Assembly: GCF_003254395.2 (NCBI RefSeq)
Contig: NC_037644.1
Location: 13,888,586-13,952,585 of the forward strand
DNA: 64,000 nt
Source: Apis mellifera
Taxonomy: Eukaryota > Arthropoda > Insecta > Hymenoptera > Apidae
Direction: 5' to 3'
Part shown: piece by piece, positions 27,099 to 40,000 of the stretch
Numbering within the stretch: position 1 is the stretch's first letter
Layout of the letters: every line of letters starts with the position of its first letter
The notes under the pieces: model-generated
Seen by the model: only the letters and a program-made list of their open reading frames with translations
Database searches by the model: none
What the model was told of the DNA's origin: nothing
Program-made: the position numbers and the translations under genes

Positions 27099-29628
27099 CG
27101 CGCGAATCTATTCTCCCCCGTGTTCTCGTTTCTTTGCCAGCTTCCTTTTCCTCGCCGTATCACCGAGACTTGCACGCCGTATTATTCTTTGCCAGGTATT
27201 CTCCTGTCTCCGTCTTGTTCCACGCGACTGCATACCCGCTATTGAATTCAAGGGGATACTCGCTTTGCCGGGCCGCCGTGTTACCAACTACCGTAGCTTC
27301 ACGGCCGGGAAGAACTTTCACCAACATTTTCGCCAGCCGATCGAGCGAAACGTTTTTCGATCCTATCCCACTTTTATTCGTCGCTCGACCATCCGTTCAA
27401 ACAATCCACTCTTTTTCCGTTCGAGCGTGGGACGAACTTGTCCATCTTTTCATTTCGAAACGGGTTCAAAATCGTTACGATTTGTTTCCAACTTACGAAT
27501 TTATCCTCCAATCTTTCAATAATAACATGAAACTGTTGGGTGAAACTGTAATAATTATATTCTTGGATTACATTGGTATTGAGCTTCGATTAAAGAGATG
27601 GCCCGGTTATTGAAATATTTTGGCGTAAAAAGGAGTGCAAATCGAGTCTCGTTAGAGAATCTCCACGTCGAAGAGGAGAGCGACGTAACTCACAATTACG
27701 ATCTTTGTCGTCATCCCCCAGGAGGATTATTTATGGCGGGGTGTTGCGGGCGGGAAAGGGGTGCAGAAAGAAGGGGGCCCAACGCGGGGTCCGAATGCGG
27801 ACGCCCCGCAGCGTGTTCGCCGCGCGCTGATTAAACACGCTCTTCCACGGTGACGTGTTAATCGCGAGGATTCATCACGTCCTTCTCGCGCTCTCTCTTT
27901 CTCTCCCCCTCCCCTCCGCTGAAATCGTGAATCTTTCACCTCGTAGCCTCGAGGAGGAATCTCGCCATCTTTCGATCCGTGTCCCTCGTGGAGCCGAGCT
28001 TTCTCGGAAATCGGATCGAGCCGATTTTTCTCCACCGGAGAGATATCTCGAGTAAACGAAATATCGAAGCGTGCCTTTCCTTTTTTTATCGTTACTTCTC
28101 TCTTTTCCTTTAATTAACGCATTAATCAACGATCGCATTCGTTCCTCGACGGAGGCGAACGAGGCAACTTCATAAGGCGTCGGTGGCGTTTATGGTCGTT
28201 GAACGCGCGCTTAAACGCAGCCTCGGAGGATATCGACGATTACCGTATTTTTCGCGCGCGACGTTTATAGTCGACGCGTGGATTGTCTCTGCGGTTGTCG
28301 CGACGAATTCGTGACGTGGGCCGCGAGGAACGTGCAGAGAGAGCTTACGATTCGAGGCGTTCATTGGGAAATTGCTCGTCACCCACGCGTAACACTCGTT
28401 CCTCTTTACGATTCCTTCCTGGGCTACCGTTCTCCAGCTTTTCCTTTGGGAAAAGTTAGTATATTCCGTGCCGCAAACGAGGAGAATTAAAATTCGAAAT
28501 ACGAGAAACGAATTACAATTATTATTCCATCGAGCTCTCTCTCGTTACGAAGCGAGAACAATCGTTATTTTTGCTCGAGTGGGCCGAACGAGGACCGAGA
28601 GGGGCCAACTGGTTCCCGCCCCCCCTCGAGCGCCGCTTACGGGGAGCGAAATACCCCCCCGAGCCTATAAATCAAACCGAACGACGGGGAAAGGTGCATG
28701 CAAAGAACTCGAACACGCGAGGAATGTGATTTAGTTACGTCGCTGTCATAAGTAACCTAATCTAATTTCGGTGGCCAGCCAACGATCGGCGAGAAAAACT
28801 CCAAAGTATCTCTCTCTCTCTCCCTTCTTATCCTCCTCTTAGCCTTTCTCCTCTCCTTTTCGCTACGATTACGGAATCCAATTCGTGAAACTGTACTTAT
28901 AGTGAATCTAATTTGCAGAGCGTTCGGGTGGGCGAAAGCGTTGAGCCGTGACGGAAAAAGAAAGAAAAGGGTTGGGCGAGGAGGAGGGAATTGGGGAGCA
29001 GATGTCCGAGGGAGGAAGTGACTCCGCGTTGGCCCCTTCTCTTCCGGGATAGGGGGAGGAAGGGGAAGGCTGGTGGTTCGTCCTAATAATAATAAGAAGG
29101 GGGCACGGGGAGGCGGTGGATATATGTACGCACCACGGTCGGGAGGTTGCGTGCAAAAAAGGCGTGGGTCCCAGCGGGCGTTCTCGACATAGCAGTTCGA
29201 AATCCCGATCTTATCGCTCCCCTCCCTCCCTCCCTCCCCGCTGTTGCCTGCATTGTGTTGCGCGGCCGGTTGCCTGCGTCCCCGCTCACATACCACGGTA
29301 TCCGGTAGTGTGCGCACGCACACGAAAACGTTGAAAAAGGGAGAATGGGGAGGGGAGGGGTGTGGAAGCGGCGTTGGACGAATAGGGTCGTCGATCTATC
29401 GGGCCTGGCCCGATGCGTGTACGCCACGACTCCGGGTATAGATCATCCTCAATGTCTCGGAGCCTCCCACCTAAGTATTCCCATTAAGATCGTATCGCGG
29501 ACCCAAAACTAATAACCAATCACTGGCGCGCGGAGGGAGTAATACGTGCTCGCGGCTTTATCATTATCCAATATATTCGATATTGCGGTACGCGAGACGG
29601 ATTCCTCCTCCTCCTTTCCCTCGATTTT

Positions 29629-30888
29629 CGATCGAATCTCGACAAAGTCTGTCTCCAAGTCTGTCTCTTCTATTGAAAATTTTTGAGAATAAAGGGTTGG
29701 AGTTTGCATACGATTATATTCATATTGATATTTGGTGCCAGTTTCAGGTGCGGTGCATTCTTGAATCCGATTGAATCTCGACAAAGTCTGTCTCATATAT
29801 CAAAATTTTCAGGAATAAAGGGTTGGAGTTTGTACAGAATTATATATATATTCATATTGATATTTGGTGCCAGTTTCAGGTGCTGCGGTGCATTCTTGTG
29901 AGTTTCTTTTTTTTTTCGATCGATTATAATCCGATAGAATCTCGACAAAGTCTGTCTCTTCTATTGAAAATTTTCAGGAATAAAGAGTTGGAGTTTAGAA
30001 TTATATTCATATTGATATTCGGTGCCAGTTTCAGATGCGGTGCATTTTTGTGAGTTTCTTTTTTTTTTTCAATTGATTATAATCCGATCGAATCTCGACA
30101 AAGTCTATCTCCAAGTCTGTTTCTTCTATAAATTTTCGGAAATAAAGGATTGGAATTTGCACAGGATTATATTCATATTCATATTCATATTCGGCGCTAG
30201 TTTCAAGTGCAGTGCATTCTTGTGAGTTTCTTTTTTTTTCGATCGATTATAATCCTTGACAAAGTCTGTCTCCAAGTCTGTTTCTTCTATGGATTGAAAA
30301 TTTTTGGGAATAAAGAAGTTTGCACAGAATTATATTCATATTCATATTCATATTCGGCGCCAGTTTCAGGTGCAGTGCATTCTTATGAGTTTCTTTTTTT
30401 TTTTTCGATCGAATCTCGACAAAGTCTGTCTCTTCTATTGAAAATTTTCGGAAATAAAGAGTTGGAGTTTGTACAGGAATATATTCATATTGATATTCGG
30501 CGCCAGTTTCAGGTGCAGTGCATTCTTGTGAGTTTTTTTTTTTTTCGATAGATTATAATCCGATCGAATCTCGACAAAGTCTATCTCTAAGTCTGTCTCT
30601 TCTACGAATTGAAAATTTTTGGAAATAAAGGATTGGAGTTTGCACAGAATTATATATATATATATATATATATATATTCATATTCATATTTGGCGCCAGT
30701 TTCAGGTGCGGTGCATTTTTGTCAGTTTCTTTTTTTTTTCGATCGATTATAATCCGATCGAATCTCGACAAAGTCTGTCTCTTCTATTGAAAATTTTCGG
30801 GAATAAAAAGTTGGAGTTTGCACAGGATTATATTCATATTCGTATTCGGCGCCAGTTTCAGGTGCGGTGCATTCTTGTGAGTTTCTTC
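29629..30888. repeat. Minisatellite, about 140-190 bp unit, eight copies
   Basis: Copies open with (C/T)T(C/T)GACAAAGTCTRTCT at about 29638, 29777, 29941, 30094, 30255, 30415, 30570 and 30764. Each has the order GAAAATTTT..GGAATAAAG, GTTGGAGTTTGCACAG, TATATTCATATT.. and GGCGCCAGTTTCAGGTGC, then GTGCATTCTTGTGAG, a T run of 8 to 12 bases, and CGATCGATTATAATCCGATC. Length differences come mainly from the T run and the ATATTCAT run. Hydrophobic open frames in this region are repeat translations, not genes. Confidence 0.96.
30651..30677. repeat. TA dinucleotide microsatellite inside the seventh minisatellite copy
   Basis: About 13 TA units replace the short TATATA of the other copies, which makes this unit about 30 bases longer than its neighbours. 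Confidence 0.93.
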
Positions 30889-32803
30889 CGGCGAGGGAAA
30901 GAGGTGGAAGAGGCGATTTCATCGTGCAAGGTTTAAATCGGATCAGTTTTTTGCCACCCACGGCTAGCCCTCCATCTCTGTTCACCCGTGTAATTATCCT
31001 CGTAAAACGCGTATTTGGCAGTCGATTGCCGGCGGTCGGCGAGCACCGTGAATCTTCGAATAATCCTCCTTGAAAAGAGTCACTTTCAGCGGAACACCTT
31101 TATCGTCGCTCGATCGTCGTTCGATAATTAATTATTAAATCGAGCGATGACTCGCGAATTTCGCGCGCCGGACAAAGGACGACGCTTGGTTTCAGGGTTG
31201 GTAAATTTTCTCCCAAGGTCTTCCCTTCTCTCCTTGTCTCCGCGAGCCACCTCTTCTACTACCTGCCACTCCATCCTTCGCCATACATGGCCTCTCCTCC
31301 TCCTTCGACCTCCCATTGTACTACGTCGCCCGGTTATTCTCATCGTGAATCGTTCCACCGACACCTCTCCTCACCGCTATTTTGCGCTCCAAAATTAATT
31401 TGGAATTCGTTGCTAATATCCACGAAAGTTTATCTACGCTGTTCCACGATTTCGCAATTTTTTTATCAATTACTCGTCGAGTTATTCCTTTTCGAGATAT
31501 TCAATAACGTGTTTCGAAGCATATCGAGAAATTCTTGCGAGCAGAATTATCACGATTCGCGATTATCTCCGTTATTCGTTGGCGAACGCCGGTTAATTGG
31601 CATCCCACTTCTGGCCGGTTTGTTTCATCGTTCTCATGGGCGATGGAAGCGTGACGGAATCGAGCGGAGGAAGAGAATCGATTAGATCGCGTACGCATCG
31701 AATGCGATATTCCGCGGTAACTTGTTACCGACGGAACGTACGTGCTAATTGCTGGATTAATTTGTAACAGCATCTACAGATATCAAAACACCCGAGTCCA
31801 ATTACCCTTCTCACATACATCTTCCATTCCTGTGAAAGAACCAACTGAATCTAATCGATAGACAAATTTTTATCTACGAGAACACGCCCGTTAAACTCTG
31901 ATCAATTAATTAAAACTGCGCTGTAATTATATAAAAACGATCGAGAAACGATCGCCCGTTGTACCGGCATCTGCGCGATTGATTTTCAAACGCAAAGCTA
32001 CATATAAATTCCCTAGCGTCAATGGGTCGCCCGCTGCGCGACTGCGCCGCGTACAAATTGGATTACAGTGCGCGAAACGTTACTCGTTGCGTCGAGAGAT
32101 AAGCGTGCCGTTTGTCCCGCGAAAAGGAAACACTGCTTTCGCGAATTCACGGTGGTCCGCGACTGAACAACTATTTCGCGTCGAAATAATTGCGAATAGC
32201 GTCGCTGTAATCGTTTCGCGTGGGCGGATCGCGGTATTTCTCAGCTATTGGCGTGTCGTAATAATTGCACGTCAGAAAGGATACGGTTCTATCTTGTAAT
32301 GAACTTTTCAACCATCTTTTCTTCATTCGTTTAACTAATTATCGTTTAAATATTCTGGTCGATGATTAAGCACGTTTTAACGTCTTTCTCTGGTATTCGA
32401 CTTGCTCGGTATGAAGAGCGTAGCTAAAGCGCGATTTTATATTAAATATTACAATATTCATTTTCAAACGTAATCTAAAAAATTATCATACGTAACAATC
32501 ATAGGTTAAAATTTTAAATATAATTTAATCGAGTTGAGAAATATTTATTTCGTGAATTTATTAAGGACAACATTTCTTATTTTTTAAGTTTCTTATTTTA
32601 AATTCGATAATTTATTACACGATCTGCAAAACTAATGGTAAAATTAATTTCAACGACTCATTGCATACACTTAACAAATCCTTTAACCCAGCTCCTACAT
32701 TTATATTTATCAATCAATCTTAAGCTACCTTGTATATTACAATATATGTATTACTCCACGTATCTTCTTACAATGCTATTTTTATTTTATAATTTAATCC
32801 ATA
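30889..32803. other. Non-coding stretch with no recognised gene
   Basis: No supported gene. The right end (32300-32800) is notably AT rich compared with the rest of the window. Confidence 0.4.
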
Positions 32804-33337
32804 TCATCACACGTTTCCTCAACATCCGTTTCTTCGTACCATTTCCAATTCTCAAGTTTATATTTTACAGTGGTTTATATCATTATTCTTGGCAAAAAAT
32901 CTTTTTTTTTACGAAATTATTTTATTTAATAGACCAATCACTTACACGCTCATTTGAAAGTTCGTAGACGAGACATTAAATTAAACGATTCGCAGAGTGA
33001 TTGACAACCACTCTTGCAAAATGTATAATATTATTGTTCGAGTCGAAGGGAGCGTCAGACAATTTCGATCACACGTTTCCTCAACATCCGTTTCTTCATA
33101 CCATTTCCAATTCTCAAGTTCCAGTTTATATTTTACAGTAATTTATATCATTATTCTTGGCAAAAAATCTTTTTTTTTACGAAATTATTTTATTTAATAG
33201 ACCAATCACTTACACGCTCATTCGAAAGTTCGTAGACGAGACATTAAATTAAACGATTCACAGAGTAATTGACAACCACTCTTGCAAAATGTATAATATT
33301 ATTGTTCGAGTCGACAATGGAGCGTCAGACAATTTCG
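32804..33337. repeat. Direct tandem duplication, 264-bp period, two copies
   Basis: Copy one starts at 32804 and copy two at 33068, both with ATCACACGTTTCCTCAACAT. Both end in GAGCGTCAGACAATTTCGAT. The copies differ by scattered substitutions and small indels (for example an extra CCAGT near 33122 and an extra ACAA near 33315). Open frames here repeat the same short peptide and are not supported as genes. Confidence 0.96.
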
Positions 33338-33741
33338 ATGTTGAATCCGCGTTCCTTTCGCGCGCGCAGAGAGAGAGAGTCACGTTATACACGTAATCGA
33401 CACCATCTTCCCCGCGAGGTCGGCGCGCGCACCGCCGCCGGCGTGAAAATACGCGAGGGTTTCGGTAGCCGGCGACTACGCGGCTTCCGTATCCCGTAAA
33501 GTTGGCAGCCCCGGCCAGTAATGTAACACCTCCTTCGCCGTCCTATGCCCCGGCCTGTTCCACCGCGGCGGGACATGCGTTATCCCATTCGGAAGCGATC
33601 GTCCGTAAACGTCCGTAACCGAATCCACGCGAGATTCAAACGCGATGGAACGCGCCAAAGCCAACGTTTCACCGTTTCTTTCTGCCTCATGCGCTTTACA
33701 CGTTTTGGGCAGGAATCCAGTGATTCATATCGTTATTCTTC

Positions 33742-33896
33742 CTTGGCCAATCTCTCTTCTTTTCTTTTTTTAACGAGATTGTAAAAATTCTACTAGCTTG
33801 GCGAATCTCTCTTTTTTTTAACGAGATTGTAAAAATTCTACTAGCTTGGCGAATCTCTCCTCTTCTTTTTTTTAACGAGATTGTAAAAATTCTACC
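33742..33896. repeat. Short tandem repeat, about 48-55 bp unit, three copies
   Basis: The units begin with CTTGGC(C/G)AATCTCTC at 33742, 33797 and 33845. Each continues with a T-rich run, AACGAGATTGTAAAAATTC and TAC(T/C)AG. Confidence 0.95.
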
Positions 33897-36699
33897 AGCG
33901 ATTCGAAATACATTCGGAGAAGCGTTTCGATCGAGGAACAAAGAAGGTTGGATTGGGGCTCGAAGGCGGAGGAAATCGGTCTCGCATTTCCTTATCGATC
34001 GAACTCGAATCCGTACCGTGTCTCCTCCATCTCCTCCGTCTCTTGTAACAGGTTGGTAATAGCGGCTGCGTCGTAAATCCGAGCGCGCTCGCAATCAAGA
34101 TTCCCGGATAACGATTGAAAAATCGACGCGAGGAAAAGAGGGAGGCGGAATAAAATAATTACGATGTTTGGGGATGTAAAAGAAGCGGCAGGCTATTATC
34201 CTCGGTCGGGATCCTCCTTCTCCTCCTCTTCTTGGTCTCTGGCTGGACGACGGCGGTGGGTCGGTTTCGCACGCGGGATCGGAGACGTATGGGCATGGCG
34301 GAGAGAGAGTTTCTTGCCGTCGGAAAGGTTTCACCATCGAGGGCGAAAATAATGGGCATCCTCCGATCCGAGTAAAAGAGACAGCGGCGGTAAGTACGTA
34401 CTCGTACGCGCTCCTAGCCAAGTGGAAGGCATCCACCGATGGAGGGGGAGGAGGAGGAGAAGGACAAGAGGCCGAGCGTGCTCTACGGGTGCTCCTAACC
34501 CAGATGATATCGCGCCTAGATATACAACGCGGGATTTTATAGCGTATTACAGGACAGTATAAGGTATATAATGGCTTTATGCGTATACACCGGACGTAAG
34601 TTACGACGGGAGGCCCGTTTTACGGCCTCGACCGGCCTTATTTTACGCGGGCCGACCGACTTAGGTCGGGCGAGAGGAGGGAAATCCGAGCATCGTGGAT
34701 GGAAACGTTGTTTATTAACGAATCTCGTCAATAGTCTCTCCAAATATCCTCTCTTTTCTCCATCTTTTACCTCAATTTTCTCAATAATACCTTTCTCCAC
34801 TTCTTTCGTTCTCAAATCTCGAAGAACAATTCTCGAGTTCGTTTCATCGAAGCCACTGACGAACGAGAGAAAAAGAGGGAGATTGAAAGAGAGTCTCCTC
34901 CCCGACTCTCGTTGATCGATGCCGGTCCCGGGTCTTATGAATGAGCTGCAACGGGCGGTGTCGGGTTGCGAGGAGGTGTTCCGCCGCCGCGTGCACGTGT
35001 ATTTACTACCCGCCAGCCTCGGCCGCTTAATTATAAAATAATTGTTGTTTATCTTGGGCATTAGACGGATATCGAACGGCCTCATCCGAGGAGGAGTCGT
35101 CACCGCGTCCATTTATCCAGATCGAGAATTAACCGCTCGACATCCGCCAATCTTTACCCGATTCGCGTTTGTCTCGTCCCTAAAATCCAACTCCCCTCGA
35201 ATACCCATTCTCGAGGGCGATCGACTGGATCCAGATTTTATTGGTGGAGGAACGCGTGAGAATCACCGCCTAGATCGAGCGGCTCGATTTCTTCAAAGAG
35301 AGCGGCCGATTCCTAGAGGACGTCCGGCGGATGGAACGCGAGAAGGAATTCGAGTTCCAACTTTTTTTCACCCTTCGATTCTTTCTCCCTTTCTTCAGCG
35401 AAAAATGAGGCACGTTTTCGCGTCCCGAATTTTCATATTTCCTTTGTTCGTTCCTCCTCCCCTTCGATCGGCCGCAAATCACCACGGTCGCAAGTAAACT
35501 GAATTACGAGCGAGTGTCGCGTTTCTTTGTCATCCGCGCGGAAACGCGTGCAGAGTCGAGTGCGGAGGCAAGGCGAATCTAAACGACGATCAGGCACGCG
35601 CGTTCCACAGCGTGCACGTTCCGATATGTCGAGAGACGAGACCCTTCTCTTTCTCTCTCTAAACAAGTTCTACGAGAAGGAAGAACCGCAAAGAAGAGGA
35701 GGAAGAGAAGGAAAGACGAAGGATTCGAAGGGAGAGTCGTTCGGACGAGATCTCGAACCCATCGGTCGAGCTAATTAATCCCCGAGCCGTCCGGCGCAAA
35801 TGACAGCAACGATCGGATCAACCGGTAATATATTATCGCTCGTTTCACCGACTGCCGCCCCGATAGACGAACCAAATCGTCCCGCCTTCGTTTCGAGACC
35901 GCGAAGAAAAAGCTTCGGTAGAAAGACAGAGAGAGAATCATCCCATCGCCACCACAGAAGGAAAGAAGAAGAAGAAGAAGAGGCGAGCAACGATAATTTA
36001 TGATCGATCGCGCGACGATCGAGGGTAGCGTTTCGGGTTAGGGGTAGGCGAGATACGCGAGATTCGGTAGCCGTGAACGGATTCGAAATTGCGCGGGGCG
36101 CGGGGACTCGTAAATAAAAGCGAGCGGGGGAACAGGTTTACGACGCGGCCGCCGCTGATCCTTCTATCTCTCTCTCTCCCTCCGTCTTTCGGTGTCCCTT
36201 CGCCGTGCCTCCGCCTCCCTCCCCTTCTATCGATCTCGGTATCTCGGTGGCAAAAACGGTTGGCCGCTCTACAAGGAGACGCATTACGGCCGCGTCGTTA
36301 TAATTCGTCACTGTCGCGTAATGATCCGTGAATGCGCGCGCCTACTCTTCCCCCCGCCGCCTCGACCGCCTCCTCGCCGCGAAGGATGAACGTGTACTCT
36401 CGAGCGCGGCCCCGTGGCGGCGTGAAAGGATCGCCAACTCTCGCGATCAATAGTTCATTACAGAGAAACAAAAATAAGCGGGTCGACGATACCCGAGCAT
36501 ACCCGAACAATCGACTCCTAACTCTCCTCTCCCCGTCTCGAGGAGGAGAGAAGTAACGAGTTGGTTGGATCCACGCGTGCGTGGAAGATGGAACGTTTTC
36601 AAGAAGGAGAGAAGAAAAGGTGAAATATATACGAAGGAGGAGGAGGAGAGTGGGTTGCGCGAGCAACGAGGCCTATTCAACGTTTGCATTAGGGCTATT
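33897..36699. other. Non-coding stretch with one coding-like fragment
   Basis: No complete gene is supported. Between 35208 and 35360 the third + frame reads like protein but is broken by an in-frame TAG at 35271-35273. It is followed by a strong polypyrimidine tract and CAG at 35396-35398 that would make a good 3' splice site. A GAA run lies at about 35964-35983. Confidence 0.35.
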
Positions 36700-37029
36700 A
36701 TGACGCTGGTATCGAGCCTCTCCACCGTGATTGGGTATTATCTATTCGTATTCGCGTTCGAGGCGATCAAGAGCAGCGGAGGAGAGCGGCTCGAGTTCGA
36801 ACACACGCGGGAGCGTGGTCGCTCTCCCCTCCCCCTCCACGAGTTCGCTTCGCTACCGGACGGCACAATGAAGAGATCGTTCGACGCGTTCGAGTACACC
36901 TATCCTGCCTGGGGGATACTCGTTGGAGGAGTAAAATCCTCGACCTTCGTGGCTGACGAGGGAAATCTCAATGTCCATTCTCTCGGACGCGTGATGCTTC
37001 ACCGTTCAAGTGCATCTGTTCAAGGATGA
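36700..37029 (+). CDS. Doubtful open frame, 109 residues with an N-terminal hydrophobic segment
   Basis: I do not recognise this product. From ATG 36700 (A at -3) the frame begins MTLVSSLSTVIGYYLFVFAF, a plausible signal anchor or single membrane span over residues 2 to 22. About 85 mixed polar residues without low complexity follow. It has no clear polyadenylation signal nearby, no domain I can name and no visible splice partners. In this CpG-rich DNA, frames of 100 codons arise by chance, so it may well be non-coding. I list it because its composition is the least repeat-like among the long frames between 9 and 50 kb. Confidence 0.15.
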   Translation: MTLVSSLSTVIGYYLFVFAFEAIKSSGGERLEFEHTRERGRSPLPLHEFASLPDGTMKRSFDAFEYTYPAWGILVGGVKSSTFVADEGNLNVHSLGRVMLHRSSASVQG

Positions 37030-40000
37030 ATGGCGGTTGAAACCGCGTACACGGTTTAGCACGAGTCCCTCCGCGCCATTAACTTCGCGTATTAGTTAAT
37101 ATTTTATGGCAAGTTATTCTTGGAAACCTTTAGGGTTGTACGTTGAATGGTAAATAGTGTGGTAAAAGCAAATTGTTTCGTTTTGCTTTGTCCATTTGTC
37201 GAGAGGAAGAAAAGAATAAATATATAATTAAGATCGATCGTGGAAAAAGGATCGTATAATGGAGCCGGCTGAAATAAATTAACGCGGGGCCAATAACGCG
37301 GATCCCGTGTTCTCGTCTCGTCCCGGGACGAGGAACGGAAAAGGAAGAAAAGGAAGAGAGGAAGAAAAAAGAAGTGATCTCGATTTATATACCTCGCTAA
37401 TATATACATATACGCACATACATATATATATATACATATATATGGTAAACCGTATCTATCTCCGAAAGATGGTTAATAAATAAATCGAAGCCGCATACAT
37501 ATGCAACGCTTCACCTTAAATCAAGACGGGAAGGAAAGAGAGGAGGAGCGTTCGTGAGGAGCGTTCGTGCCCGTACCGTTAAAGGTTGAAACACTGTTTG
37601 CGAATCTTAATTAACCAAGTACCGACAAAAACGGCGAGTGCTTCTAATTAAGTGGGTCCTGGGCGTTGACGAGACTTAATTGATTCCACGAACCCCTCTC
37701 GCCGGGGACCTGTCCCATATTCTCCGTCAACTTCCTCGAAAACCCGCTCTCTAATCAACCGCGCCATTCCGTCTAATACCGAGTATCGAACGCGCTTCTT
37801 CCTTTTAAACAGCCCGCCTTACGTCACAACGTTTCTACGTTTTGCAAATTAGATCCATATCCAAATCCAATACTTTCGGGGAGAAGAAAAGAAAAATAGA
37901 TTTATCGTCTCGCGAGTATATAAAATTTGGAAAATTTTTCTTTACAATTTCACGCGTTTCACGCGCCTCATTCCAATCATCGCATCATCTCCGATCCCTC
38001 CCTCCCTCCTCTCTCCCCTACGTACGCGCGTAAATAGATATGTTTTTAATTTTTTCGAAAGAGCCTCGTTACGCACGAAGTACGATTCACTGTGACTGTG
38101 AAGAAAGGAAATTTTACACGTATCAATCTGATAATTAATACACGGGGGAAGGATACACGAGTCATTCCACCTTGCCGATCGTTCCACCGGACCCGACTCC
38201 CTTCTCCCCCTTCCCTTCCCCGTCTCGCCGATTAAACGCGGAATTCCCGGAAGCCATATCGGACGATATTAATTAATTCGGGCCCGTGCGATACCTTTCG
38301 TGGGAAAAATCATCCGAGAGATACTCGAGGAGAGGAAACGAGGAAAGGAGGAAATACAGGGATGGACGAGGTTTGGAACGGCTACTGGAAGGGTGGCGAG
38401 CTGAGATCGGATCGGGATTGATGATCTTTGCGCGACGACCCTTTCTCTCTCTCTCTTCAAGGGTGATCAGACGCGTTTCGTTCGGTTGATTTATTCTTCC
38501 ACGGACACCTTTTCTTTTTTTTTTTTTCTTCCTTTTTTTTCCTCCTAGAATTATCGCGAACGAATCTTTCCATTCGTTTTATTTCGTTTTCGGAAGGTTG
38601 TGTGGGATGTTTCCGTCCGATAATTTATTCTCTCTTTAACGTTTCTTTAACGTTTGGTGGCTTTAAAAAGGCCTGGCAGGCGAGAGTTTCGTAGAGAGAG
38701 AGCCATATTTTCATTACAGCAATTATTATTATACGTTTACCGGGGAAATTATACAAGTAATTTCTGTATGATGCAGAATAATTTGCCGTAAAAGAGAATC
38801 ATAAGGAAACGATGGATGGTAATGCAAGCGCAAAGTAATTCTATGATTAGTATCGTTCGTTTTTCTCAACCAACAAACTCGTCTTTCTAACGAACGGAGA
38901 GATACCTCTACTACCCCCTCCCTCCTTGACTTGGACGATTTTTATGCCTCTCGTTAACAGCGTCTCGTTTCCGGAAGAGCAATTATATATTTACACGAAC
39001 GTTGCTCTCTCACGCTAAGCCGTTCGTCGTCGCGCGAGGAATTTCACTCGAGGTTTCGTTAGTTAGATAGGTCGCAGCTGCGTATGTATACTGTTTCCCA
39101 ACGGGATTTCGATACGTATGGGAACGTGTCCCGTCCGTTCGCATTCGTGACACGCGAGCGAGGTCAAAAAATCGCATTCCGTAAAGAAAAAAGCGCGTGT
39201 ACGCGTGTACGTGCGTGGTGCAACGCGATTCCAATTTGGTTGCAATTGGAAAAGGAGGAAGGGAGAGAGAGAGAGAGAAGGGGAAGGGAGAGCTATTCCA
39301 TCGTTCGAGTTTCGTCAAGCGTGTTTCGAGTTACGATAGGATCGTAAAAAGGGTGGCGCGGATCGATCGAATTTCGATTCGTAATTTCGTCCTCTCTCTT
39401 CCTCTTCCCTCCTCTCTCTCTCCATTCCGTATAAATAAATTTAAAGAGAGGCGGCCCGTGTTTCACGGGCGCGGGACGTTGTCGTTTATCGAGACGACAA
39501 GACTCGCTTTGCATCTATCGTACCGAAGAACGTGGCCGTGGTTGATCGAGGAATTCCAGGGATTCCCATGTTGGGCTGCAGGTGCACGCTCCTCCGTGTC
39601 TCCTCTCTCTACGTACGTAGAGAAACGCGCCATTCTCTCTCCCTCTCCCTCTCTCTCTCTTTGGTTGGCGATCATTGCGTGCTCGAGAAGCCCTACGCCT
39701 CTCCTCTTCCTCTCCTCGAGCCAGGACAGACTTTGTAGTTACTTTCGTCCAAGGGAGGAGAAGAGAGAAAAAAAGAAAAAAGAAGAAAAAGAAGAACGAG
39801 CGTCTACATATTTCGAAAATGTCGTTGCTCGGCTCGTATAGAGATTCCCCTAGGTGGACGGAGCCGCCGACTCTCCGACCAAAGGAGAGATCCTCGACCA
39901 AATAAACGAGCATGGTTTTATGAGTTATCCGCGGACCGAGACTCGTTCATCGCGAGAAACATCGCGGACCGTTCCACTCGTCCGCTTATATTCTCGCTCT

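Larger units (their letters stand above)
21165..29628. other. Non-coding stretch with no recognised gene
   Basis: I see no supported gene. A TTC run lies at 27073-27098, a CAA run near 25259-25277 and a perfect 11-bp palindrome at 25982-26006. A CpG-dense, low-repeat patch at about 26060-26300 is followed by AT-rich homeodomain-type motifs (AATATTAATTG near 26248). This could be a conserved regulatory element, but I cannot test conservation. Confidence 0.4.

Noticed and set aside
29683..30936. Series of hydrophobic frames with FIFGASFRC-like motifs
   Set aside because: They are direct translations of the minisatellite, with frame changes between copies. There is no independent evidence of coding.
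32635..33197. Hydrophobic frames of 110 and 66 codons sharing the same peptide end
   Set aside because: They come from the 264-bp duplication in AT-rich DNA. No start context, domain or splice signal supports them.
37250..37330. Possible tRNA or other small structured RNA in a GC-rich segment
   Set aside because: No A-box and B-box pair and no cloverleaf could be drawn. A scan for GTTCGA-type B boxes over the window gave no complete tRNA.
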